From contig NZ_KB911261.1 of NCBI RefSeq assembly GCF_000383415.1, positions 149,539-213,538 on the forward strand: a DNA stretch of 64,000 bases, in the 5' to 3' direction. Position numbers and translations under genes: made by a program. Under the pieces are notes generated by a model that searched no databases, was not told where the DNA came from, and saw only the letters and a list, made by a program, of their open reading frames with translations. This stretch comes from Hyphomicrobium zavarzinii ATCC 27496 (GTDB taxonomy: Bacteria > Pseudomonadota > Alphaproteobacteria > Rhizobiales > Hyphomicrobiaceae). Positions 52,405 to 61,496 of the stretch are shown in pieces; the first letter of the stretch is position 1; the number at the start of each line of letters is the position of its first letter.

Positions 52405-52758
52405 ATGAAAGAGCAGGAAGATAGCAGAATTTTGGGCGCCGCCCCCGTGATGCAGGGCGGAAACTCCTCCCCCTGCACGGTGTGCGGGGCGTGCTGCGCT
52501 TACTCCGACGAATGGCCGCGCTTCACCATTGAGGACGACGCCACGCTGGACCGGATTCCCGCCGAGATGGTCAATGACCAGCTTTCGGGCATGCGTTGCG
52601 ATGGCGTGCGCTGCCTGGCCCTCGTCGGTCAGATCGGCGTTGCGACGTCCTGCGCGATCTACGCCGACCGGCCCGACGTATGCCGCGCCTGCGAGCCCGG
52701 CGACCATGCCTGCGACATGGCGCGGGAGCGCCATGGGCTGCCGCTCCTCGCGCGCTAA
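52405..52758 (+). CDS. YkgJ-type cysteine-cluster protein (zinc/iron chelating)
   Basis: A 117-residue cytoplasmic protein with CTVCGACCAY (CxxCxxCC), RCDGVRC, SCAIYADRPDVCRAC and DHAC, the Cys arrangement of the YkgJ family, annotated as zinc- or iron-chelating. Function not established. The upstream start is used; an ATG at 52450 just before the Cys cluster is also possible. It converges on the copper receptor gene. Confidence 0.85.
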   Translation: MKEQEDSRILGAAPVMQGGNSSPCTVCGACCAYSDEWPRFTIEDDATLDRIPAEMVNDQLSGMRCDGVRCLALVGQIGVATSCAIYADRPDVCRACEPGDHACDMARERHGLPLLAR

Positions 52759-52784
52759 GGCTTCCTCCTTGAGGGACATAAAAA

Positions 52785-52813
52785 AGGGAGGACGGCGGTA
52801 CCCCGTCCTCCCT
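52785..52813 (-). terminator. Terminator of the copper receptor operon
   Basis: AGGGAGGACGG pairs perfectly with CCGTCCTCCCT; read on the minus strand it is followed by a run of T (the A-run at 52780-52785). It lies 29 bases after the receptor's stop codon. Confidence 0.88.
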
Positions 52814-52841
52814 CCCTCATGCCGTGATGCCGGTGCTGCTC

Positions 52842-55190
52842 CTAGAACTTCACGGTGAGGCCCGCGTTGAAGGAGCGTCCCTCGCCCGGCACATTTCCCT
52901 TTGCCGCCACGCCGCCGATGTGACCCGACATAGTCGGCTCGATATAGTGGCCGGCCAGCGGGTCCTCGAAGTAAGTGTCGAACAGATTGGTCACACCGAG
53001 ATCGAAACGCCAGTTGTCGACCTCGTAGCTCGTGCGCAGATTGACGAGCGCGTAGCCCGCAGTTTCCAGCTCGTTGCGGGTGGTATCGACGTTGTGCTTG
53101 CCGCCCACGAGATCGAGCTCGACGGCGCTGGACCAGCCGCCCAGCGCATGGGTGAGCGCCAGCCGGGCATGGAGCGGCATCATGTGATAGAGGCTGACGC
53201 CGGTATCGACATTCTCGCCGTGCACATAGCCGCCGCGCCCGGAGAGGCCGATCTCGCCAAAGTCTCGGCTCGCCAGCAAGCGCACGCTTCCGGCGAAGTT
53301 GATGCCGTACAGCTCCGCATCGTGGTTGACGAACTCGAGATTGACGAAGCCCGGCTGGCCGATGGCATTGCCGATCTTTCTCACGCCGATGTAGTCCTCC
53401 ACGTAGGTGTAGTAGGGCGTGACCTTAAACTCCCAATCCTTGCGCGCGCCGTCGTGCCAGCCGGTCGTGACGCTGACCGTATGGGCGGTTTCCGACTCGA
53501 GATCCAGGTTGCCTACGTAGCCGTTACCGTCTCCGAACCAGCCGATCATGCTCATTGCCATCTGGGCGTTGTCCATGGGCCCGTCCACGCGGCTCCAGGC
53601 GTAGCGCTCATAGAGATTGGGCGCGCGCGACTTCATGGCGTAGCCCGCCTCATAGCTCGTGTTGCGGTTCGGCTCGTAGCGCGCCAGGGCCGTGACATCG
53701 ATGTTGGTGTCGGTGCGCTCGTGATTGCGGGCGTTGAAGGCTGCCGCATCGAGGGCATAGACGCCGCCCATGCCTCCCACGGCGGCGTTGTAGCCGTGCA
53801 CGTCGCCGGTATCCATCCAGACGACATCGTTGCGCACGCCGAAGAGCGTGGACCAAGCGTGATCCCACTTGCGCTCCCACTCGATGAAGGTGCCGAGCCG
53901 GGTTCGCGTTCCGTCATTGATGGTGAGATACGTATCGGGACCCATCATGCTCACCATGGCCATGGTGGCGGGCCACCAGTCGTCGAGCGCCTGGTGATGG
54001 AGCTCGTTGCCCACGCGGAGCAGGTCGCGCTGCGAAAGGGGTATCTCCGCCTTGATCGCATAGCCCATGTCCTCGCCTTCGGTCAGCATCGGCATGTTCC
54101 GATAGGGCGGCGCCTTGTTGTATTTCTTGTCGGACAGGAAGTTCATCTCGTGGTCGGTGTGCTGGTAGAAGGCGCGCGCATCCAGCTTGCCCCAGCCGAA
54201 GGTTCCGACATAGCGCGTGTTCAGGAACCAGGCCTGATTGTCGACCATATCCATGCGCTGGTTCACGAAGCCCTGGTAGGGGATGTACTGGAGACCGCCC
54301 TGGACGATGAAGACATCGCTTCCGTTGCGGATCGCGAGCTGAACGGAATGGTTCTGGGCTTCGTACTCGGTGGAGTAGACCTCTGTGCCGCGGCCGTCGT
54401 CGTAGTTGCCGGACCGTCTCCACGCGCCCGCATAGTTGACGCTCACCGTCTCGGTCGCGGCATGAGCGGTGGCGGCGGTTCCGATGCCGTCGCCGTTGCT
54501 GCGATAGGAGGCCGACAGGCTTCCCGCCGTGTGGACGCCCTGCTCCGGGCTTGCGAAATGCGGCGGATGGCTTTCGACGATCACGGTACCGCCGAGACTA
54601 TCGCCGCCCTTGGAGACGGGGGCCACGCCGGTCAGCACCTCGACGTATCCGACCTGGGCGGGGTCTGCGTAGGAGAGCGGCGGGTTCATATGATTGGCGC
54701 AGGCCGACGAGACCACCATGCCGTTGAGCAGGACTTTCACCCGATCGTCGGCAAGGCCGTTGAGCGCGGGGATGCCCGACACGCCGCCAGCCCTGAAAAT
54801 GCTGACACCGGGCGCATCCGCAATCAGATCCGCCGTGCTGCTCGTTCCGGGCTGCATGGACTGGAAATCGCGGCTCGTCCTCTGCGTCGCGGAAAGCGGA
54901 ACGGCGAGGCCGTCGTTACGAAGTCCGATCTCCGATTGCCGAGGGGCCTCGTGGACCTCGGCTCCGGGGCCGGAGTTAGCTGCCGCCGGCGTGGATTGGT
55001 TTGCTTTCTTTCCGGCGGCCTTGTGCTCTTTGTGGACGACGACCACGGGCGGCAGCGAGACGCTGCCCTTGTTGCTTGCTGTCGTGTTGCTGGCCGCGTC
55101 TTGAGCCACGCCGTGGGAGAACGGAATCAAGGATGCAACGGCGGCAGCGGCCGCCCTGCCCGGCGCGAGCCGATAGCGTGATGAGGACAT
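52842..55190 (-). CDS. OprC/NosA-like TonB-dependent copper receptor
   Basis: A 782-residue outer membrane receptor with signal peptide (cleavage near GVA-QD) and a Lys/Ala-rich spacer. The plug has PGVSIFRAGGVSGIPALNG, DDRVKVLLNGMVVSSACANHM and VEVLTGVAPVSKGGDSLGG. The CxxxM motif (Cys164, Met168 in CANHM) corresponds to the copper-binding Cys/Met pair of Pseudomonas OprC. The barrel contains a Met-rich loop (TMAMVSMMG) and ends GEGRSFNAGLTVKF. Copper import is therefore likely, also because a DUF2946-like protein gene precedes it on the same strand. Confidence 0.88.
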   Translation of the reverse strand: MSSSRYRLAPGRAAAAAVASLIPFSHGVAQDAASNTTASNKGSVSLPPVVVVHKEHKAAGKKANQSTPAAANSGPGAEVHEAPRQSEIGLRNDGLAVPLSATQRTSRDFQSMQPGTSSTADLIADAPGVSIFRAGGVSGIPALNGLADDRVKVLLNGMVVSSACANHMNPPLSYADPAQVGYVEVLTGVAPVSKGGDSLGGTVIVESHPPHFASPEQGVHTAGSLSASYRSNGDGIGTAATAHAATETVSVNYAGAWRRSGNYDDGRGTEVYSTEYEAQNHSVQLAIRNGSDVFIVQGGLQYIPYQGFVNQRMDMVDNQAWFLNTRYVGTFGWGKLDARAFYQHTDHEMNFLSDKKYNKAPPYRNMPMLTEGEDMGYAIKAEIPLSQRDLLRVGNELHHQALDDWWPATMAMVSMMGPDTYLTINDGTRTRLGTFIEWERKWDHAWSTLFGVRNDVVWMDTGDVHGYNAAVGGMGGVYALDAAAFNARNHERTDTNIDVTALARYEPNRNTSYEAGYAMKSRAPNLYERYAWSRVDGPMDNAQMAMSMIGWFGDGNGYVGNLDLESETAHTVSVTTGWHDGARKDWEFKVTPYYTYVEDYIGVRKIGNAIGQPGFVNLEFVNHDAELYGINFAGSVRLLASRDFGEIGLSGRGGYVHGENVDTGVSLYHMMPLHARLALTHALGGWSSAVELDLVGGKHNVDTTRNELETAGYALVNLRTSYEVDNWRFDLGVTNLFDTYFEDPLAGHYIEPTMSGHIGGVAAKGNVPGEGRSFNAGLTVKF

Positions 55191-55272
55191 AGGAACTCTC
55201 CAGTGTGTCGTGAAGCCTGTGCGCAGGCTGGCGTTCCCCAAAACGAGGGCAGCCGGTGCGCTTTGTGGTGGA

Positions 55273-55650
55273 CTACGAGAGGGAGAGTTCCGGTGGGCCT
55301 CGTGCCGAATGGGCCGAGGGACGCGGCGTTTCCTGAAAAATGCCGCGCGTGATGCGATACGTGATCGAGGCGTAGGCTGCCTGCGATGCGACGACCGAAG
55401 ACGGGCCCGCGCCGATGCTCGCCGAGCCGATAGACGCGTAGGCGCAGATATCCTTGTCCCGCTTCTTTTTCTTCGATGGGACGGGTGCCTCGCCTTCGGC
55501 GGCCTCCTGCTCTGGGCCGTGACCGGTGCAGATGACGACTGTCATCGCGACCGCATCCTTGTCCGCTTTCGGCGCGAGCATGAATCCCACCGGCACGATG
55601 CTGTACAGCGCATACGCTACGATCACCCATATGCGCAGGACGTGCCGCAT
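55273..55650 (-). CDS. DUF2946-like protein of the copper receptor operon
   Basis: A 125-residue protein with an N-terminal hydrophobic helix (IWVIVAYALYSIVPVGFMLAP), then VVICTGHG, a Lys-rich stretch (PSKKKKRDKD) and ICAYAS. The spaced Cys/His residues and position next to a copper receptor fit DUF2946, a family found with copper homeostasis genes. It may bind copper in the periplasm or membrane. It lies 82 bases upstream of the receptor gene, on the same strand. Confidence 0.75.
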   Translation of the reverse strand: MRHVLRIWVIVAYALYSIVPVGFMLAPKADKDAVAMTVVICTGHGPEQEAAEGEAPVPSKKKKRDKDICAYASIGSASIGAGPSSVVASQAAYASITYRITRGIFQETPRPSAHSARGPPELSLS

Positions 55651-56030
55651 CGCCTCGTCAGATCTCGCCTACCGATTGATATGTCCAGTTGCCAGTACGG
55701 CATCATCCCCGGCACCGACCGAACTCAGTTGATCTCTGATAACCTGGCGGGGATCGCACGTTTGGATGTGTCCGTTGGGACACTGTACGATCTCATGGCG
55801 GATCATTTTGCTGATGCGGATCAGCGAATTACGGCCGAGACTCTACTCCCCGATCCGTCAACGGAGATCGCGGCAGGCGCCCACGGACCTCCTTACCGAG
55901 GATAGGGCTCCGCGCATCCCGCCATTTGGGCGGATAGGGTCCCTTCCGGCCCCGTCATTTCCGTTCCCATTCATGCTGCCATTCTATTATTTTGTTTTAG
56001 ATCACCCCCCGATTATCGACGAGCATCCCC
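55651..56030. other. Intergenic region, 380 bases
   Basis: The region between the divergent DUF2946-like gene and the amine oxidase-like gene. Open frames exist on the plus strand but have no ribosome sites or recognisable protein features. It should contain the copper operon promoter; I could not identify a CueR-like or other copper operator. Confidence 0.5.
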
Positions 56031-57164
56031 GTGCATACATTCGACGTCATCGTAGCTGGCGTAGGCTCCATGGGTGCCCAGACGTGCTGGCAACTGGCCA
56101 AGCGTGGCCTGCGCGTGCTGGGGCTGGACCGGTACGACATCCCGAACCAGATGGGCTCTTCCCACGGCGAGCATCGCATCATCAGGCTCGCCTATTTCGA
56201 GCATCCGCTCTACGTGCCCATTCTCCGGCGGGCGTATGAGCTTTGGCGGGAGCTTGAGCAGCTCTCGAGCGAGCAGATCCTGTTCGTCACCGGATCCATG
56301 GACATCGGCGCGCAAGGCTCCGAGGTCATCAACGGCTCGCTCGCAAGCTGCCGGGAGCATCATCTCCATCACGAGCTGCTGTCGGCGGCGGAGGTGATGC
56401 GGCGCTATCCCGGATATCTGCTGCCCCACACCTTCCAGGCCGTCTATCAAATGGACGGCGGCTTCGTCGCATCGGAGCGCGCGGTCACGGCGGCTGCGCG
56501 GCTTGCGCTCGAAAGCGGTGCCATCATCCGCGGCCATGAGCCGGTTCTCGAAGTCTCGCCCGCTCCGGGCGGCGGCGTTCGCGTCCGCACCACGCGGGGC
56601 ACCTACGAGGCCGGCCGGCTCGTCGCCTCGGCTGGCGCGTGGATCGGCGAGATGCTTCCCCGTCTCAAGGAGATCGCTGTTCCCGAGCGGCAGGTGCTCG
56701 GCTGGTTCCGGCCGCGCACGCCCGAGCTTTATCGCCTTGGCGCGTTTCCGGTCTCGAATCTCAAGAGCGACCTCGGACACTTCTACCAGTTTCCGATGTG
56801 GACCGTGCCGGGCTTCAAGATCGGTCTCTATCACCATCTGCGGGAGCGGGGTGAGGCCGATACGCTTTCGCGCGTACCCACCCAGCAGGACGAGGAGGTG
56901 CTGCGGGAGGGAATCGCGCGCTTCTTCCCGGAAGCGAATGGGGACGTTCTGGCCCTCCGAACCTGTCTTTTCACCAACACCCCAGACGAGCACTTCATCC
57001 TCGATACGCTCCCGGGCTTCCCCGAGGTAATCGTCGCCTCGCCCTGCTCCGGTCACGGATTCAAGTTCTCGAGCGCCATCGGCGAGATCCTGGCCACCAT
57101 GGCGATGGGGCGCGCGCTGCGGTTCGATCTCTCGCCATTCCGGCTTTCGCGATTCGAGGCCTGA
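56031..57164 (+). CDS. Monomeric sarcosine oxidase / N-methyltryptophan oxidase-like flavoenzyme
   Basis: A 377-residue FAD enzyme of the MSOX/MTOX (SolA) family. The N-terminus has the dinucleotide motif VAGVGSMGAQTCW, then GSSHGEHRIIRLAYFEHPLYVP, a strong family marker, and SPCSGHGFKFS near the C-terminus holds the Cys that carries covalent FAD. It oxidises N-methyl amino acids, giving formaldehyde, which a methylotroph can use. GTG start. No partner gene is adjacent; the substrate is uncertain. Confidence 0.9.
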   Translation: MHTFDVIVAGVGSMGAQTCWQLAKRGLRVLGLDRYDIPNQMGSSHGEHRIIRLAYFEHPLYVPILRRAYELWRELEQLSSEQILFVTGSMDIGAQGSEVINGSLASCREHHLHHELLSAAEVMRRYPGYLLPHTFQAVYQMDGGFVASERAVTAAARLALESGAIIRGHEPVLEVSPAPGGGVRVRTTRGTYEAGRLVASAGAWIGEMLPRLKEIAVPERQVLGWFRPRTPELYRLGAFPVSNLKSDLGHFYQFPMWTVPGFKIGLYHHLRERGEADTLSRVPTQQDEEVLREGIARFFPEANGDVLALRTCLFTNTPDEHFILDTLPGFPEVIVASPCSGHGFKFSSAIGEILATMAMGRALRFDLSPFRLSRFEA

Positions 57165-57221
57165 GCCTTTTCGCCGCCGCGAGCTTCGAGACCTTCCGCA
57201 CCGCGTGAGGCGCAAAAAAAA

Positions 57222-57247
57222 GAGAGAGAGCCTTGCGGCTCTCTCTC
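57222..57247 (-). terminator. Rho-independent terminator of the porin gene
   Basis: GAGAGAGAGCC pairs with GGCTCTCTCTC around a TTGC loop; on the minus strand a run of eight T follows. It also lies just after the convergent flavoenzyme gene. Confidence 0.9.
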
Positions 57248-57280
57248 CTCTTCGTCGTCAACCAGTTGGGAGTGGTCGTA

Positions 57281-58676
57281 TCAGAACGAGATCATGGCGC
57301 CCGCAGCCACGACGTTGATGTCGTCGAGATTGCTGATGGCCGGAGGAGCACCCTCGAAGCTCGCGTCATAGTTCTTGTACGTCAGCCACAGAGACATGGC
57401 GGCTGCGTCGATCTCCTGGACGGCACCGAGGCCCCACTGCGTCAGGTTGCTGCCCGTGACCCCGAATGCGCTGAGATCGGGATGGTACATGTCGTTGCGC
57501 TCGGAATACTCGCCGTAGAGCACCGTGGCGCCAAGCGGTACCCAGTTACGCCGGATGCCCGCCTTCAGATACCAGACATCGCCGCTCGGCTGCGCATCCG
57601 TGAGCGCCTGCGTGACGAGGATGTTGTCGTTCTCTTCCTTGCCGTAAGAGCCATAGAGGAAGAGGCCCGACGAGACGTGCTGCAGATAGGCGCCGATCTG
57701 GAAGTAGCTTGCGTCGCGCTTCACGACGTTGCTGAGGCCGGTCACCGTATTGAAGCCGGGTGTACATGCCTTCGTCGCCGTTCCAGTTGTAGGCCGCAGT
57801 TGCCGCCACCTTGAAGCCGCCGTGCTCGCCGGCATAGCGAAGGGCGACATCCCAGAAATCGTCCTCACCCCACGTGGCCGACGCGGAGAAGCCGCCGAAC
57901 GTCGGCGAATCGTAGCGCACGCCGTTGATCGGAACCGGCGCGCAGTTGCCGCCGGTCGGCAGCGAGCTCGAGCCGCACCACATGGCTGCGCCAAGCGGGA
58001 AGCCGACGTTCGGGACGAGCGTGGGCAGGCCGAAGTCGGCGTCGAGAAGAAGCTCGCGGCCGTTGCGTGCCAAGGCGATGCCGAGGCCGTTCAGGGGCGT
58101 CCAGTTCGCCTGCAGAAGCGAGCCGGATCCATCCACCAGCATGGCCGCGTGCTCGGAAGCCTGCGGGATGTGGCCGACCATCACCTGGCCAAGGCTCTTG
58201 CTCTTCAGGAACCAGTACGAATAGAGCGACTTCACGGCATTGTTCTGGAGCGTATCGTCGCTCGTGATGCCATAGGCATAGGGACCGTTATCGCGCCAAG
58301 CGGGGTTGCCCGCCGTGATCGGATCCGCGTTCATCACCTCGAGATGGAGTACGTAACCGGCAGTGACGTCCGGCGTCACCTGGGCGCTTCCCGAGAATTT
58401 GACGTGGGAGGCGATGGTGGAGCCGATATCCGTGACGTAGACGTCGTCAACCGCGCCGTTGTCAAAATACATGAGCTGCTGGCTAACCCAGCCGCTGATC
58501 GTCATCGACACTTTCCGGTTGCCTTTTCTCGCCGTGGTCGCCTCAAGCTCGGCAACACGCTCCTCGAGATCAGCACAGCAATTGCCCCCGAGGTCCGCGG
58601 CGTTGGCGCCACCGGAAAGCAATCCGCCGGCAACGAGCCCCGCAGCCACAAGCGCACTTTTGCCCCTGACTTTCAT
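57281..58676 (-). pseudogene. Porin gene interrupted by a frameshift
   Basis: Two overlapping frames together make a full alphaproteobacterial porin of about 465 residues. The first part has a signal peptide (cleavage near ANA-AD), a coiled coil with CCADLEERVAELEATT, and barrel strands up to YNWNGDEGMYT. The frame then shifts by one base near 57755-57765, and the second frame carries on with PGFNTVTGLSNVV through to DDINVVAAGAMISF, a proper porin C-terminus with terminal Phe. In the given sequence translation would run into foreign sequence and stop at 57546. An insertion error in sequencing or a true mutation are both possible. Confidence 0.8.
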
Positions 58677-59059
58677 CTTTTGTTTCTCCCGTGAATTGTG
58701 CGTCATTCGTGGTGCGGCCCAATATCCCCACGGCCGAATTCAAAACGGCCGCACGCCAAACTTCACACCATCGATTTTCGGATTATCACAAAGCTGGAAA
58801 CTGAAATCGGAAAAAATGTCCGTAGACGAAAGTTCCACACGCAAATGTCTACATTCAGTCACACAAATTGAGGCAGTCAATATATTGCAGAACAACAGGA
58901 AATAGGTAGGCCGCCATTTATTTTATTTGTGAATGCTATTAATAGATTTAAAAAATAATACGGCCGGATCATCGCTATCCGGCCGCATCATTTATTACGT
59001 GCAGGTGTCGAAATCCAGCCCGGCCGCCTGATCCGGTGAGCCGTGCGGGCGCTAACCCG
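58677..59059. other. AT-rich intergenic region
   Basis: 383 bases, clearly richer in A and T than the surroundings, especially 58780-58960. It holds the porin promoter on the minus strand and the terminator at 58961-58985. No gene was recognised; short frames lack ribosome sites. Confidence 0.6.
58961..58985 (-). terminator. Terminator of the lipoyl carrier operon
   Basis: CGGCCGGAT and ATCCGGCCG form a perfect 9-bp stem; on the minus strand TATTATTTTTT follows. It lies 75 bases after the stop of the lipoyl carrier gene. Confidence 0.88.
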
Positions 59060-59461
59060 TTACCTCCCTCGCTCCCCGAGAAAGGCGAGATACGATTCGT
59101 GCGCCATCAGCGACGAAAGGTCGGCCGATTCGGCCAGGCGAATGGTGAGAAGCCATCCGTCTCCATAGCAGTCTTCGTTCAGCAAGCCTGCCTTTTTGCT
59201 CAGATCCTGATTTGCGGCCAGAACCTCACCCGAAGCGGGCGCGATCAATTCGGAAACGACCTTGTACGATTCGACAGTTCCAAAGGGAGATTCGGCCTCG
59301 ATGTGATCTCCCGCCCGGGGAAGCTCAACGTACAGGATCTTTCCGAGCTGCTTTTGCGCGAAGTCCGAGACGCCGATATGCGCCTCGCGCGATCCCGCGG
59401 ACGGCCGAAGCCACAGGTGGCTTCTGTGAAAGAGCGCACCATCAAGAGAATTGCAGGACAT
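59060..59461 (-). CDS. Lipoyl carrier protein, GcvH-like
   Basis: A 133-residue protein of the glycine cleavage H fold. It starts with SHLWLRP (counterpart of HEWL), has IGVSDFAQKQLGKILYVELP, the lipoylation site ESYKVVSELIAPASGEV with Lys67, and DGWLLTIRL. No gcvT or gcvP is nearby. The gene overlaps the lpd stop by 20 bases and is read with lpd and osmC, so it may be a dedicated dithiol carrier. Alternatives: a true GcvH encoded apart from its partners, or an LbpA-like protein of sulfur oxidation, although no Hdr-like genes are seen here. Confidence 0.85.
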   Translation of the reverse strand: MSCNSLDGALFHRSHLWLRPSAGSREAHIGVSDFAQKQLGKILYVELPRAGDHIEAESPFGTVESYKVVSELIAPASGEVLAANQDLSKKAGLLNEDCYGDGWLLTIRLAESADLSSLMAHESYLAFLGERGR

Positions 59462-60857
59462 TGTGCTCCTTTCGTGCGGCCGCGAGCGGCTTGTGCGTGG
59501 CCTGCCCGAGTGCATCCTCCACGGCTTCCAGAACACCTTCGGAAATCGTGGGATGGGCATGGACGGTCGCAAAGAGCTCCGCCGCCTTTCCGTTGCGCTG
59601 AAGCACGATCGCTCCCTCATGCACCATCTCAGACGCGTGCGGCCCGATGATGTGGAGGCCGATCAGCTCTCCCGTGCTCTTGTCGACGACCACTTTGGCG
59701 AAGCCCGAGATTTCACCGAGGGCGTGCGCACGGCCGAGGCCCCGTAGATCGAACTTGCCGCTGACCACATCGAGGCCATCGGCTCTGGCTTCGTCCTCCG
59801 TACGGCCGACCCAGGCAATCTCCGGATTGGTGAAGACGGCGACGGGTATCGCGCGGTCGTAGATCAAGTTGAACTCGCGCCTGAGGGCGTGGTCCACCGC
59901 GAGCTTGGCTTGGGCGGAAGCGGCGTGCGCCAGTCCGGACCGGCCATTTACGTCACCGGGAGCATAGACGCGCGGGGCACTCGTTTTCAGCACCTCGTCC
60001 ACGACGATCTCGCCCCACTCGTTGGTGCGAATTCCAGCCCGCTCCAAGCCGAGATCAGCCGTATTCGCCTTCCGGCCGACGGCAACGAGCGCGCGCTCCG
60101 CGGAACAGACGATCCTGTTGCCGGCAAATGCGCTGACGCCGTTTGCGGCGTGCACGAGAGACTGAATGCGACAGTTTAACTCGACCTTGATCGAGCGCTT
60201 GCGCATCTCCCGCTGCATGACGGCGGAAACATCCTTGTCGGCGCTCGACATCAGCCGGGACCCGCTCGCGAGCAGCGTGACCTCGACCCCCAGGCTGTCG
60301 AGGATGAATGCGAACTCGCAGGCGATGATGCCCGAGCCGACGATCATCAAGGATCGCGGCAAGGTTTCCCAGGCGAGCAGATCGTCGGACGTTCCGATGA
60401 TCTCCCCATCCACGTTGAAGTGCGGATCGGCGATCGGCTTGGAGCCGGTGCATACCAGAATGCTGTCGGCTTGGATGTGCTCGCCATTCACGCCGATGGT
60501 GTTCGCGTCCAGGAACTCGCCGTAGCCGCGAACGCAGGTGACGCTGCGATCCTCCATCAGGCGCTCGATGCCCTCTCCGAGCATCGCGATGACGGCCGCG
60601 GACCTCCGGTTGATGGAGGTCCAATCGGCCGAGACCGCGCCCGCAACCTGGAGGCCGAATTCATCGGCTCTCCTCAGCTTTTCGAGCAAACCGCAGCTTT
60701 CGACGAGAACCTTGGTGGGAACGCAGCCTTGATTTAGGCAGGTTCCCCCAAGGGGTTTCGGCTCGACGAGTGTCACTCGCGCGCCGTGCGCGGCAGCGTG
60801 AGAAGCGGCGACGTACCCTGCCGGTCCGCCGCCGAGTATGACCATGTGGTGATGCAT
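59442..60857 (-). CDS. Dihydrolipoamide dehydrogenase, second copy
   Basis: A 471-residue flavoprotein disulfide reductase: FAD motif ILGGGPAGYVAA, redox pair CLNQGC (Cys40, Cys45), second dinucleotide motif VGSGIIACEFAF, YAPGDVNGR, and catalytic HAHPTISE. The C-terminus has an extra tail (AAARKEHNVLQFS). It differs visibly from the pdh-linked lpd at the left end. ATG at 60857 lies two bases after the osmC stop; ATG at 60845 is an alternative. It is expected to recycle the lipoyl group on the carrier encoded next, with NAD(P)H. Confidence 0.92.
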   Translation of the reverse strand: MHHHMVILGGGPAGYVAASHAAAHGARVTLVEPKPLGGTCLNQGCVPTKVLVESCGLLEKLRRADEFGLQVAGAVSADWTSINRRSAAVIAMLGEGIERLMEDRSVTCVRGYGEFLDANTIGVNGEHIQADSILVCTGSKPIADPHFNVDGEIIGTSDDLLAWETLPRSLMIVGSGIIACEFAFILDSLGVEVTLLASGSRLMSSADKDVSAVMQREMRKRSIKVELNCRIQSLVHAANGVSAFAGNRIVCSAERALVAVGRKANTADLGLERAGIRTNEWGEIVVDEVLKTSAPRVYAPGDVNGRSGLAHAASAQAKLAVDHALRREFNLIYDRAIPVAVFTNPEIAWVGRTEDEARADGLDVVSGKFDLRGLGRAHALGEISGFAKVVVDKSTGELIGLHIIGPHASEMVHEGAIVLQRNGKAAELFATVHAHPTISEGVLEAVEDALGQATHKPLAAARKEHNVLQFS

Positions 60858-60859
60858 GC

Positions 60860-61399
60860 TCAGGCAGTTGCCTCGAGAGCCATCGGCTGGCCGTTGATCA
60901 CCACGCTGCCTGCGACCTCGACCGGGGCCTGCAGCGTGTTGAGAACGGGGCAGTGCTTCTCGACCATTTCCGCGAGCTTGCAGAGCTCCTCGCGGCTGGC
61001 AGAGCTCTTCACCTCGGTCTCGAAGATGATCTTCTGGTAGCCCGCGGGAATGTCGTCCTGCAGCGCGAAGAGGCCGCGCAGATCGATGTATCCGCGAAGA
61101 TTGCATTTGACGCTCTCGAGCTCGATTCCGAGCACGGCGGCATAGGCGCGATAGACGATTTCCTGGCACGTTCCCAGCGCAACGAGCACGATCTCGACCG
61201 GATTGGGACCGCGGTCCGTGCCGCCGAGGTCCGCAGGCTCATCGATGCTCATGGCCGGAAAGTCGCGGATCTTGCCAAGGCAGTGCATGCCCTCGCCGAG
61301 CTCGGTGGAAGCCCGGAAGACCACCTTCGCGCTACCCGGGTTCTCCTTGATGTTGCCCATGGCCGCGAGGAGAATCTGCTTAATTTTCTCTTGAGACAT
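60860..61399 (-). CDS. OsmC/Ohr-family thiol protein
   Basis: A 179-residue OsmC-fold protein with both reactive Cys: Cys78 in VALGTCQEI and Cys150 in KHCPVLN. DEPADLGGTDRGPNPVEI is characteristic of the OsmC-like branch. Family members reduce organic hydroperoxides through these Cys and, in Ohr/OsmC proteins studied biochemically, are re-reduced by lipoylated proteins and dihydrolipoamide dehydrogenase, exactly the two genes that follow. Extra Cys are at 40, 99 and 140. A palindrome lies 98 bases upstream. Peroxidase activity of this branch is inferred. Confidence 0.88.
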   Translation of the reverse strand: MSQEKIKQILLAAMGNIKENPGSAKVVFRASTELGEGMHCLGKIRDFPAMSIDEPADLGGTDRGPNPVEIVLVALGTCQEIVYRAYAAVLGIELESVKCNLRGYIDLRGLFALQDDIPAGYQKIIFETEVKSSASREELCKLAEMVEKHCPVLNTLQAPVEVAGSVVINGQPMALEATA

Positions 61400-61496
61400 G
61401 CCCGTTTCCTTCCCTGTGGTTTTTGCCGTGTTGATTGTGTGGGAAGGCTACGCTTGCGGTGCCGGACGCCACAATTGGGGGCATTCCGAGCGAACC

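Noticed and set aside
55660..55905. Plus-strand open frame upstream of the flavoenzyme gene
   Set aside because: No ribosome site, no recognisable domain, and it partly overlaps the opposite-strand DUF2946-like gene.
58868..58880. FNR/FixK-like site TTGA-N5-TCAA
   Set aside because: The spacer is five bases, not the six of the consensus, and it is about 190 bases from the porin start.
59060..59461. Lipoyl carrier as LbpA of the sulfur-oxidising sHdr system
   Set aside because: No hdr-like, lipS or lplA-like genes are nearby; neighbours are lpd and osmC. It cannot be excluded that it works elsewhere.
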